A DNA stretch of 34,243 nt, taken from contig CAMBIM010000009.1 of the NCBI GenBank assembly GCA_945867505.1, positions 1 to 34,243 of the forward strand. Direction: 5' to 3'. The stretch's first letter is position 1. The number at the start of each line of letters is the position of its first letter. Source of the DNA: Chitinophaga pinensis (GTDB lineage: Bacteria; Bacteroidota; Bacteroidia; Chitinophagales; LD1). The position numbers and the translations under genes are program-made. A model generated the notes under the pieces. That model was not told the DNA's origin. It did not search any database and saw nothing but the letters and a program-made list of their open reading frames with translations. Positions 24,774 to 32,192 of the stretch are shown one piece after another.

Positions 24774-25103
24774 TTATTCCCCTTCTTCGGGTTGACCTTG
24801 CGGATGCGGCTCTTGACCGGGTATTAAGTGTTTTTTAACCTGATCCATAAAAATTTGTGCTGGCTTAAAGGCAGGAATGTAATGCTCAGGGATAACTACC
24901 GTTTCGTTTCGGGTTATAATTCTGCCTAACTTTTGTGCGCGTTTTTTAGGAATAAAACTTCCAAAGCCTCTTACGTATACACTCTCCCCGCTTTTTACTT
25001 GATTCTTTACTTCCTTAAAAAATGCTTCTAAGGTTATTAGTACATCGGTTTTAGGAACACCTGTTACATCTGCGATTTTACTTACTATGTCAACTTTTCT
25101 CAT
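24774..25103 (-). CDS. HU/IHF-family DNA-binding protein
   Basis: A 109-residue nucleoid protein. It opens MRKVDIVSKIADVTGVPKTDVLITLEAFFKEVKN (the two-helix dimer base) and continues VKSGESVYVRGFGSFIPKKRAQKLGRIITRNETVVIPEHYIPAFKPA. This covers the beta-saddle with the GFGSF motif and the DNA-clasping arm, where the usual Pro at the arm tip appears to be replaced by Glu-Thr-Val-Val-Ile-Pro. A Pro/Gly/Glu-rich tail of about 15 residues (PGQEPHPQGQPEEGE) extends beyond the typical 90-residue HU. The gene is divergent from mutY and upstream of the TPR gene. It most likely bends DNA as an HU or IHF-type dimer. Confidence 0.95.
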   Translation of the reverse strand: MRKVDIVSKIADVTGVPKTDVLITLEAFFKEVKNQVKSGESVYVRGFGSFIPKKRAQKLGRIITRNETVVIPEHYIPAFKPAQIFMDQVKKHLIPGQEPHPQGQPEEGE

Positions 25104-25198
25104 ACGCTTGGGTTTAGATTTAGTGCAAATTATAATTCTTGTATAAAGGTGGCAAATATTTTTTCAAACAAAAACTTTCTTCTTTGCTACACAATTTG

Positions 25199-26257
25199 AT
25201 GAAAAACAAATCTTTCGCTACAATCTTACTTAACTGGCATAAAGAAGAAAACACGCGTGAGATGCCGTGGAAGGGAGAAAAAAATCCGTATTACATCTGG
25301 TTGAGCGAAATTATTTTGCAGCAAACGAGGGTGGAGCAGGGCTTGCCTTATTTTTTGCGCTTCAAACAAAAATACCCTACTGTAAAAGATTTGGCGAACG
25401 CTAAAGAAGATGATGTAATGAAGTTGTGGCAAGGCTTGGGTTATTATTCTCGCGCTAGAAATTTGCATGAAACGGCTAAGAACGTTCAGCAGAATTTTAA
25501 AGGAAAATTTCCGGAAACATTTGATGAATTGAAGACGCTAAAAGGCGTGGGCGATTATACTGCCGCTGCCATTGCCTCGTTTGCGTTTGGCGAAAACAAG
25601 GCAGTGGTAGATGGAAATGTAATTCGCGTGTTGGCTCGCGTGTTAGGGGTTGAAACTGCGTTTGATACGACCGAAGGCAAAAAGAAATTTGCGCAACTGG
25701 CGCGAGAGTTAATTGACGAAAAAAATCCTGCTGCATACAATCAAGCCATCATGGATTTTGGCGGAGTGGTTTGCTCGCCCAAAAATCCGAAGTGTGAAGA
25801 TTGTCCGTTTACGAGAATTTGTGTGGCAAAAAATCATGAGTTGATTGAACAACTTCCGTATAGGGAGAAGCGAACAAAAATCACCAACCGCTACTTTAAT
25901 TATCTATTAATAAAGAGCGATAAGGAAATTGTAATTAGAAAAAGAACGGGAAACGATATTTGGCAAAACCTTTACGAATTGCCGATGATTGAAACGCCAA
26001 AAACCTTGAAGAAGGGTTTTGCAGAAGCCATTGTCAAGCAGCTTGGCACAAAACAATTTGCTATTAAATCGTATTCGGAAGAAACTACTCAACTGCTTTC
26101 ACACCGCAAAATTCATTTTCGATTTATTGAAGTGGAGTTGACTGATTTTAAATCATTCTCATTGGCAAATGCTCAGAAAGTAAAGCTGAACGCACTTTCT
26201 AAATTCGCCTTTCCAAAAACACTACACTTGTATTTACTTGAAAAGTCCTTATTTTAG
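25199..26257 (+). CDS. mutY: A/G-specific adenine DNA glycosylase
   Basis: A base-excision repair enzyme of 352 residues that removes adenine mispaired with 8-oxoguanine. From the ATG at 25199 the key residues fall at the same numbers as in E. coli MutY: Glu37 in SEIILQQTRV, Asp138 in VVDGNVIRV, and the iron-sulfur ligands Cys192, Cys199, Cys202 and Cys208. This agreement decides the start against the in-frame TTG at 25139. The helix-hairpin-helix GVGDYTAAAIASFAFG precedes Asp138. The C-terminal NUDIX-like domain, which reads the 8-oxoguanine base, contains LLSHRKIHFRF. ssb follows 36 bases downstream; HU is divergent. This order is conserved in Bacteroidota. Confidence 0.97.
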   Translation: MKNKSFATILLNWHKEENTREMPWKGEKNPYYIWLSEIILQQTRVEQGLPYFLRFKQKYPTVKDLANAKEDDVMKLWQGLGYYSRARNLHETAKNVQQNFKGKFPETFDELKTLKGVGDYTAAAIASFAFGENKAVVDGNVIRVLARVLGVETAFDTTEGKKKFAQLARELIDEKNPAAYNQAIMDFGGVVCSPKNPKCEDCPFTRICVAKNHELIEQLPYREKRTKITNRYFNYLLIKSDKEIVIRKRTGNDIWQNLYELPMIETPKTLKKGFAEAIVKQLGTKQFAIKSYSEETTQLLSHRKIHFRFIEVELTDFKSFSLANAQKVKLNALSKFAFPKTLHLYLLEKSLF

Positions 26258-26293
26258 ACTTCTACAAATTATATCACAACAAAATTCAGAGTC

Positions 26294-26728
26294 ATGGTTA
26301 ACAAAGTATTTCTTATAGGCAGATTGGGCAAAGACCCGGTTGTAAAACATTTCGATAACGGTGGCGCAATTGCCGAATTTACCGTTGCTACGGATGATAG
26401 TTACAAAGACAAACAAGGCAACAAAGTAGAGCAGACTGATTGGCACAACGTAAAAATTCCTACACCTAAGTTAGCCGAGGTAGCAGAAAAATATTTGAAG
26501 AAAGGCAGCTTGGTTCACATAGAAGGCAAAATAAAAACGCGTTCTTATGATGATAAAGACGGCAACAAACGCTACGTAACCGAAGTAGTTTGCGAAGGCT
26601 TTAAAATGCTCGATAGCAAAAAAGATTCTGCCGGTGGTGGAAATTATTCTTCATCATCTAACACTTCATCCTCCAATCAGGAAGCTCCGGCAACTACATC
26701 TGCTGCCGATGACGATTTACCTTTTTAA
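26294..26728 (+). CDS. ssb: Single-stranded DNA-binding protein
   Basis: A 144-residue SSB. The OB-fold occupies residues 1-105, with NKVFLIGRLGKDPVVKHFDNGGAIAEFTVAT, QTDWHNVKI and VHIEGKIKTRSYDDKDGNKRYVTEVVCEGFKML. A disordered Ser/Asn-rich linker follows and the last residues are DDDLPF, the acidic tip that recruits replication and repair partners. It acts as a tetramer in replication, recombination and repair. It is placed between mutY and gldE, as in Flavobacterium and relatives. A 40-base perfect palindrome lies directly after it. Confidence 0.97.
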   Translation: MVNKVFLIGRLGKDPVVKHFDNGGAIAEFTVATDDSYKDKQGNKVEQTDWHNVKIPTPKLAEVAEKYLKKGSLVHIEGKIKTRSYDDKDGNKRYVTEVVCEGFKMLDSKKDSAGGGNYSSSSNTSSSNQEAPATTSAADDDLPF

Positions 26729-26738
26729 TTTTTTAGCC

Positions 26739-26778
26739 AATACCAAGTGGTGAGAAATATTTCTCACCACTTGGTATT
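26739..26778. terminator. Perfect 40-base palindrome after ssb
   Basis: The 20-base left arm begins AATACCAAGTGG and the right arm is its exact reverse complement, with no unpaired centre, ten bases after the ssb stop and 14 before the gldE start. As RNA it would form a stable stem-loop, and may terminate or stabilise ssb mRNA and separate it from gldE. No strong T-tract follows. Confidence 0.6.
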
Positions 26779-26792
26779 TACCACTCTCCAAT

Positions 26793-28139
26793 ATGGACTC
26801 TCCCGTCAGTTTGCAAATTATTCATCAGGCGCTTTTAAACGCGCCCACTACTTCTGTTTTTGTTGCCAACGGTATTATTCTGGTTATGATTTTTTGCTCA
26901 GCAGTAATGTCTGCCACTGAAATTGCTTACTTCTCGTTGAGCAATGTAGAAGTAGATTCGCTACGCGAAAGCGAAGATGCAGCGGATAACCGCGTGGGCA
27001 AGTTGCTGGATAATTCGCGGTATCTGCTTTCAACAATTCTTATCAGCAATAACTTGGTGAACATTGGCGTGGTGGTTACTTCTTATTATGTAACCAAGCG
27101 CATGTTCAACTTTCAGGATTTTGCTTTCGGCACTTTTCTACTTCCCGGTTACGCCATCGAATTTATTTGGAACGTTTTGATTGTTACTTTTTTCCTGGTG
27201 CTGTTTGGCGAAGCCACACCAAAAGTTTATGCCACACACAACAAAGTAAAAATTGCGCGAGCCATGAGCGGCTTTTTAAACATACTGGTAAAAGTGATGC
27301 AACCGGTAAACTTTCTTTTAGTTGGCGGAACGCAATCCATAGAAAAGCGATTAAAACGCCACAATGCAGAAATTGATATTGAAGAAATAAATAAGGCTAT
27401 TGAAATTACGGTAGAGAAAAAAGAATCTAAGCAAGATGCCAAGTTGTTGAAAGGAATAGTTCACTTCGGAAACATTATGGTGAAGCAGGTCATGCGCCCG
27501 CGCACCGATGTAATTTCGCTCGATTATGATTTCAACTTTAACGAGCTAATGGCTTTTGTAAGAGAGAATGGCTATTCGCGTTATCCGGTTTTTAAAGAAA
27601 ATCCCGATAACGTAGTGGGCGTGCTGAACATAAAAGATTTGATTGAGCATTTGAATCAAGATGAAAGTTTTGGTTGGCAGAGTATGGTGCGCGAACCTTT
27701 CTTTGTGCCGGAAACAAAAAAGATTGATGACTTGTTGCGCGAAATTCAACAGAACAGAAAACACTTGGCGGTGGTGGTAGATGAATACGGTGGCACCTGC
27801 GGCATTATTACGCTGGAAGATATTGTAGAAGAAGTAGTGGGCGATATTACCGATGAGTTTGATGAAGCAACTGAAACCGGTTTCCGAAAAATTGATGACA
27901 AGAATTTTTTGTTTGATGGAAAAACTCCGTTGACCGATGCTTGCCGCTTAATGGAAATAGAACTTGATACGTTTGAAGAAATAAAAGGCGAATCGGAATC
28001 CCTTGCAGGTTTAATACTTGAAATTGCCGGACGCATTCCTAAAAATGGCGAAGAGTTGCGAATGAATAATTACAAATTCGCCATCATATCGGTGTTGAAT
28101 AATAGAATTGAAAAAGTGAAAATCACGAATGAGGTATAG
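26793..28139 (+). CDS. gldE: Gliding motility-associated protein GldE (CorC/HlyC-family CNNM transporter-like)
   Basis: An inner-membrane protein of 448 residues. The N-terminal DUF21/CNNM domain has three to four membrane helices (about 22-50, 78-105, 122-150), including SATEIAYFSLSN and FGEATPKVYA. Two CBS domains follow (about 235-355), with MVKQVMRPRTDVISLDYDFNFNELMAFVRENGYSRYPVF and VDEYGGTCGIITLEDIVEEVVGDITDEFDE. The C-terminal CorC/HlyC domain (370-440) includes FDGKTPLTDACRLMEIEL. The gene overlaps gldD by 11 bases; in Flavobacterium johnsoniae the pair are both gliding/type IX secretion genes. Ion transport is possible from the fold. The Gld name depends on the gldD neighbour and on the mutY-ssb context. 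Confidence 0.9.
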   Translation: MDSPVSLQIIHQALLNAPTTSVFVANGIILVMIFCSAVMSATEIAYFSLSNVEVDSLRESEDAADNRVGKLLDNSRYLLSTILISNNLVNIGVVVTSYYVTKRMFNFQDFAFGTFLLPGYAIEFIWNVLIVTFFLVLFGEATPKVYATHNKVKIARAMSGFLNILVKVMQPVNFLLVGGTQSIEKRLKRHNAEIDIEEINKAIEITVEKKESKQDAKLLKGIVHFGNIMVKQVMRPRTDVISLDYDFNFNELMAFVRENGYSRYPVFKENPDNVVGVLNIKDLIEHLNQDESFGWQSMVREPFFVPETKKIDDLLREIQQNRKHLAVVVDEYGGTCGIITLEDIVEEVVGDITDEFDEATETGFRKIDDKNFLFDGKTPLTDACRLMEIELDTFEEIKGESESLAGLILEIAGRIPKNGEELRMNNYKFAIISVLNNRIEKVKITNEV

Positions 28140-28770
28140 AAATACAAGTTGGCAGTTGGCAGCTGACAGTTGGCAAAGATTTGTTGCTTGTATTTTATTG
28201 CCTATTGCGTATTGCCTATTGCTTACTGGCTGCCATGGCGATTACTCTCCTAAACAAAAAGCATATCCTCGAGTAATTTATCCTGAACGGGAATACGAAA
28301 TGTATGATCCCGCCGAATGTCCGTTTAAATTTGAAAAGCCGGTTTACGCGCAAGTAGCTCGGGACACCACTTACCTTGGCAAAAGATTGACCAGCGACCA
28401 GTGTTGGTTGAACGTTTATTTTCCTGCACTTAACGGAGTGGTGAATCTTACTTATAAAGACATTAATGACACAATGAATCTGGAACGCTTGGTAGAAGAT
28501 GCACACAAAATGGCTTTTAAGCACACCAAAAAAGCAAACTACATTGATGAGATAAAAATTGATAACGCGCATGGCGTTGGAGGAATACTTTACGATTTAG
28601 GTGGAGATGCTGCCAGCAATGTTCAGTTTTTCTTGACCGATAGCAATCGTCACTTTATACGTGGTGCACTTTACTTTTACAGTCCGCCAAATGCCGACAG
28701 CATGGCACCCGTTCTTGATTTTGTAAAAGCTGATGTAAAACAAATGCTGAAAACGTTTGAGTGGAAGTAG
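28129..28770 (+). CDS. gldD: Gliding motility lipoprotein GldD
   Basis: A 213-residue lipoprotein of the type IX secretion/gliding machinery. The body matches GldD: YSPKQKAYPRVIYPEREYEMYDPAECPFKFEKPVYAQV, CWLNVYFPALNGVVNLTYKDI, and the C-terminal YFYSPPNADSMAPVLDFVKADVKQMLKTFEW. The signal peptide runs to LLLTGC, with Cys35 the lipidated residue. The whole N-terminal stretch is encoded by two heptamer arrays (28148-28175 and 28197-28231): the first gives SWQLAADSWQ and the second gives the hydrophobic LPIAYCLLL. The ATG at 28129 is the only start that keeps the signal peptide and overlaps the gldE stop. Confidence 0.93.
   Translation: MRYRNTSWQLAADSWQRFVACILLPIAYCLLLTGCHGDYSPKQKAYPRVIYPEREYEMYDPAECPFKFEKPVYAQVARDTTYLGKRLTSDQCWLNVYFPALNGVVNLTYKDINDTMNLERLVEDAHKMAFKHTKKANYIDEIKIDNAHGVGGILYDLGGDAASNVQFFLTDSNRHFIRGALYFYSPPNADSMAPVLDFVKADVKQMLKTFEWK
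28148..28175 (+). repeat. Heptamer tandem repeat in gldD (array 1)
   Basis: Four units: GTTGGCA, GTTGGCA, GCTGACA, GTTGGCA. It encodes the polar n-region of the GldD signal peptide. Confidence 0.9.
28197..28231 (+). repeat. Heptamer tandem repeat in gldD (array 2) encoding the signal-peptide core
   Basis: Four clear units ATTGCCT, ATTGCGT, ATTGCCT, ATTGCTT and a fifth degenerate unit ACTGGCT (five of seven matches). They supply codons for LPIAYCLLLTG; the lipidated Cys codon starts at the last base of the array. Confidence 0.9.
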
Positions 28771-28809
28771 ACAGATGTTTGCAGCAATAGAAGTAAATCA
28801 ATTCGACTA

Positions 28810-29199
28810 ATGCTAGGTAAATTTGCCTTAAATTCTAAGTTGCTATTTCTCATAGACAGTTTAGGTGCATTTGTTACAGCAGTTCTTGTTGGTTCTGTTT
28901 TAACAAGGCTTGAAGATTCTTTTGGAATGCCGAAAAAAGCACTCAACTATTTATCCTTAGTTGCTTACCTGTTTTCTACTTACTCAATTTCTTGTTATTT
29001 CTTTAGTGGTAAAAATTGGCAACCCTATCTAAAAGCAATTGCAGTTGCGAATATTATTTATTGCATTGTTACCATTGGACTTGTATGTTACTTCTACCCA
29101 ATATTGACAGTTTTAGATTTGATTTATTTTGGAACCGAACTGGTAATAGTAGGTAGTTTAGTAGCTATAGAGTTAAAGGTAGCGACTAGTAAATTTTAA
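28810..29199 (+). CDS. Small membrane protein of unknown function
   Basis: A 129-residue protein with four predicted membrane helices at about 12-32, 45-66, 76-96 and 101-121, connected by very short loops. The start MLGKFALNSKLLFLIDSLGAF is typical of a first helix entering the membrane. A polar stretch ERLEDSFGMPKK-like loop after helix one (LEDSFGMPKKALNYL) is seen in a family of uncharacterised Bacteroidota proteins, but I cannot name it with confidence. No catalytic or metal-binding residues stand out. It lies between gldD and hemW, in the opposite direction to hemW, with only 30 bases between the stops. Confidence 0.7.
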   Translation: MLGKFALNSKLLFLIDSLGAFVTAVLVGSVLTRLEDSFGMPKKALNYLSLVAYLFSTYSISCYFFSGKNWQPYLKAIAVANIIYCIVTIGLVCYFYPILTVLDLIYFGTELVIVGSLVAIELKVATSKF

Positions 29200-29229
29200 G
29201 AATAGCTTCAGGGCGCTTTAACTTATAAC

Positions 29230-30348
29230 CTATTCCTCTATAAAAAGCGAAGCCGCAATAGAATCGGCAAACAACTTTCCTTCTTCAGTCAATTTCAAAA
29301 TATCGTTTTCGAGTAAGTAATGAGAGGAGTCAATTCCTTTCATACTCTCTAGTATTTCATTCCTAATTCCTACTTCATAATTCATAATTCCCAACCCCCA
29401 TTGAGTGCGGAGCGAAGTCATTATTTTCTCATTCACTTTTTGCACTTCGGTCAATACCTCTTCCTCAAACAAAATTTTGCCAGCGTTAATGCTCTTGATG
29501 TAGTTTACATTGTTCGCAACATTCCATCTTCTTGAATTCCCATCAAAAGAATGTGCTGATGGGCCAAGCCCTAAATATTTTTTACTGAGCCAGTAGTTGG
29601 TGTTGTGAACTGCATACATTCCATTACAAGCAAAGTTGGAGATTTCGTATTGCTCAAAATTATGCGCGCGCATTTCGTTCATCAGCATTTTTAACTGCCC
29701 TGCCGATTGCACCTCATCAACAGCTTTTGATTCGCCTTTTCCAATTCGCTTTTCTAAAGATGTTTTTGCTTCTACCGTTAAAGCATATGAGGAAATATGC
29801 GGAACGCTTAATGAGAAAGCCGTGTCCAAATTCTGCTTCCATTTATCATCGTTCATGGTTGGTGTGCCGTAAATTAAATCTATAGTTATGTTTTCAAAAC
29901 CGGCATCCTGCACACGCTTAACAGACGAAAGTGCTTCATCGGAGTTATGCGCGCGGTTCATGTATCTCAAATCTTCATCGAAAAAAGATTGGATTCCGAT
30001 AGAAAAACGGTTTACACCCAGCGTTCCTATTTGCTTAATGAGTTCCGCATCTTTTAGATCATCTGGATTGGTTTCGATGGTAAATTCTCTAAGTTCATTC
30101 AAATCATAAACTGATAGAAGTTTCGCTGTTATCAATCTTAAATCTTCAATTTTTAAATGCGAAGGAGTTCCTCCACCCAAATAGATGGTTTCAATTTTTT
30201 CACCCGCTAAGTAATCTTTACTCAATTCTATTTCTTTCAGCAATGCTTTAATGAAATTGTCTTTATTGCCCAGTGAAGTGCTGAAATAGAAATTGCAATA
30301 ATGGCAAGCCTGCTTACAAAAAGGGATATGAATATAAATGCCTGCCAT
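29230..30348 (-). CDS. hemW: Radical SAM haem chaperone HemW (HemN-like)
   Basis: A 372-residue radical S-adenosylmethionine protein. From the ATG at 30348 the sequence MAGIYIHIPFCKQACHYCNF carries the CxxxCxxC cluster Cys11, Cys15 and Cys18, and lacks the additional cluster Cys of true HemN (Phe20 follows CN). TIYLGGGTPSHL, FTIETNPDD, NRFSIGIQSF and the later YEISNFA are the usual HemN/HemW motifs, as is the C-terminal KIMTSLRTQWGL. HemW inserts haem into apo-enzymes rather than oxidising coproporphyrinogen, so the old name should be avoided. A heptamer array at 29360-29394 encodes GIMNYEVGIRN. The upstream in-frame ATG at 30414 would add 22 unconserved residues. Confidence 0.93.
   Translation of the reverse strand: MAGIYIHIPFCKQACHYCNFYFSTSLGNKDNFIKALLKEIELSKDYLAGEKIETIYLGGGTPSHLKIEDLRLITAKLLSVYDLNELREFTIETNPDDLKDAELIKQIGTLGVNRFSIGIQSFFDEDLRYMNRAHNSDEALSSVKRVQDAGFENITIDLIYGTPTMNDDKWKQNLDTAFSLSVPHISSYALTVEAKTSLEKRIGKGESKAVDEVQSAGQLKMLMNEMRAHNFEQYEISNFACNGMYAVHNTNYWLSKKYLGLGPSAHSFDGNSRRWNVANNVNYIKSINAGKILFEEEVLTEVQKVNEKIMTSLRTQWGLGIMNYEVGIRNEILESMKGIDSSHYLLENDILKLTEEGKLFADSIAASLFIEE
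29360..29394 (-). repeat. Heptamer tandem repeat in hemW
   Basis: Plus-strand units TTCCTAA, TTCCTAC, TTCATAA, TTCATAA, TTCCCAA. On the coding strand this gives variants of TTATGAA and the peptide LGIMNYEVGIRN in the wing region of HemW. Confidence 0.85.
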
Positions 30349-30419
30349 TAGAATTTGCGAAGTAAGGACTACAAAGTGAAATACAAAATGCACTTTCACG
30401 TTATCTTCGTTCAATAGTA

Positions 30420-32192
30420 ATGCGATTTACGTCAACCATCTTCCTTTTGTTCCTGCTGAAATTTTGTTTCAGTCAGAATAGTTATTCGCTGCAAGTGGTT
30501 GGTGCCGATAAGCCAAAAGATTTTTTCACCAAGAAGTTTTCTTATAAAAACCATTTTAAAGATTCGTTACAGGCAAATGCCGAAGCCAAAGATTTGTTCA
30601 ACAAAATTTGTTCGTTCGGCTATCTCGCTTCTTCTATTGACAGCACGGTAAGCGACAGCGCCCAAACTGTCATATATATATATGTAGGCGATAAGTTTGA
30701 AGACATTGTTTTGCAAAATGGGAATGTTGACCCTTCCCTACTGGCAAGTGCGGGAGTGAAAAGTTCGGTGTTGAACGGAAAGAAAATTCCGATTGGCGAT
30801 GCAGAAGTGGTGAAAGCAAAAATTATTCAGCAGTGTGAAAACACTGGCTATCCATTTGCCAGTATAAGGCTCGACAGCTTTATTGCGTTTCAAAATTCCT
30901 ATTCAGCAAAAATTTATTTGCAGAAGAACGAACTGATAGTTTACGACTCCATTCAAATACTTGGCAAAACAAAAACCAAGAAAATGTTCTTACGCAATTA
31001 CTTGGGTATAAAAGTTGGCAAGCCGTATAACGAATCGAACGTTAGAAAAATTCAACAGCGAATTAACGAGTTGCAGTTTGCGGAATCTATTCAGCCGCGC
31101 ACGGTAGCCTTTCAAAACGGAAAAGCGAAAGTCAATTTATATTTAAAGGATAAGAAGTCAAGCCAGTTTGATTTTCTTCTTGGATTACTTCCCGGTTCAA
31201 GCGGACAAAAACTTTTAATAACCGGAGAAGCGCGTATTCATCTGTTCAGTTTATTTGGTGTGGGCGAAGAGTTTTACTTACAATGGAAAAAACTACAACC
31301 CAAAACGCAGGAGCTTGATGTGCGTTTAGTTTATCCTTACCTGATCGGTTTGCCTCTTGGCATTAATGCGCAGTTTAAACTTTACAAACGTGATACTTCT
31401 TATGTAGATATTGATGGCGATTACGGAGTGCAGTACCAGTTTGTAGGAAGCAACTATTTAAAAGCTTCATTGCGGCAAAAAATTTCCATCATCACCAATG
31501 TTGATACAGCATACATCCGTCAAACACGCTCACTACCTAAAAATTTGGATATCAGCACCAACGAGTTTGCATTGGAATATTTTTTGCAAAAATTGAATTA
31601 CCGATTCAACCCTGTAGACGGTTATGTTCTAAAAGTAAGCGGTTCTGCCGGAGTCAAAAAAATAAAACGCAACAACAACATAGTTGGATTATATGATGAA
31701 GTAGCACAAAAAAGCTTTGACTATTTATATGATAATGCGCGTTTGAAAACATTTCAATTTAGTATTGCACTAGCGTTTGACAAGTATTGGAAACTTGCAT
31801 CGCGCCACACCATCAAAACTTCGTTTGAAGGAAAATATTTTTATAGTCGTAACATTTATGATAACGAAAAATACAGATTAGGCGGAGTAAACACTTTGCG
31901 CGGTTTCGATGACCAATCTATTTTTACTCCGTATTACGCTATGGCGAATGTGGAGTATCGTTTTCTGCTTTCTAAGAATTCATACTTTAGCACTTTCTTC
32001 AATGCGGCAGTGGTAGAGGATGCAAGAGTTGGAAAAGGACCGGTTGATTTTCCTTTCGGCTTTGGTGCAGGAGCGGCAATTGAAACTAAAGTTGGCATAT
32101 TTGGAATTACATATGCCATGGGAAAACAGTTAGATAATAAGTTAACCATTAAATCAGCGAAGATTCATATAGGCTACGTCAATTATTTTTAG
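30420..32192 (+). CDS. Outer-membrane BamA/TamA-like beta-barrel protein
   Basis: A 590-residue outer-membrane protein. The signal peptide runs from MRFTSTIFLLFLLKFCFS to about residue 19. POTRA-like periplasmic repeats occupy about 25-250; KKMFLRNYLGIKVGKPYNESNVRKIQQRINEL has the typical beta-alpha-alpha-beta pattern. A beta-barrel from about 270 to 590 has the family motif YRLGGVNTLRGFDDQSIFTPY (substrate-release loop VRGF type, here LRGF) and ends IHIGYVNYF, with a C-terminal aromatic that acts as the barrel insertion signal. This architecture is shared by BamA, TamA and FhaC relatives; the exact role is not determined. It is divergent from hemW and its stop overlaps the GTG of the DUF4271 gene by one base. 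Confidence 0.85.
   Translation: MRFTSTIFLLFLLKFCFSQNSYSLQVVGADKPKDFFTKKFSYKNHFKDSLQANAEAKDLFNKICSFGYLASSIDSTVSDSAQTVIYIYVGDKFEDIVLQNGNVDPSLLASAGVKSSVLNGKKIPIGDAEVVKAKIIQQCENTGYPFASIRLDSFIAFQNSYSAKIYLQKNELIVYDSIQILGKTKTKKMFLRNYLGIKVGKPYNESNVRKIQQRINELQFAESIQPRTVAFQNGKAKVNLYLKDKKSSQFDFLLGLLPGSSGQKLLITGEARIHLFSLFGVGEEFYLQWKKLQPKTQELDVRLVYPYLIGLPLGINAQFKLYKRDTSYVDIDGDYGVQYQFVGSNYLKASLRQKISIITNVDTAYIRQTRSLPKNLDISTNEFALEYFLQKLNYRFNPVDGYVLKVSGSAGVKKIKRNNNIVGLYDEVAQKSFDYLYDNARLKTFQFSIALAFDKYWKLASRHTIKTSFEGKYFYSRNIYDNEKYRLGGVNTLRGFDDQSIFTPYYAMANVEYRFLLSKNSYFSTFFNAAVVEDARVGKGPVDFPFGFGAGAAIETKVGIFGITYAMGKQLDNKLTIKSAKIHIGYVNYF

Noticed and set aside
25139-25198. 20-residue extension of MutY from a TTG
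   Set aside because: Numbering from 25199 places Glu37, Asp138 and all four cluster Cys exactly as in E. coli MutY.
27746-28036. 96-codon antisense frame in gldE
   Set aside because: It is a Ser-rich mirror of the conserved CBS/CorC coding region, with no family resemblance; the same applies to other antisense frames such as 33132-33347 and 13832-14146.
30349-30414. 22-residue extension of HemW from the ATG at 30414
   Set aside because: HemW starts a few residues before the IHIPFC motif; the ATG at 30348 fits, and the extension reaches to within 6 bases of the divergent gene start.
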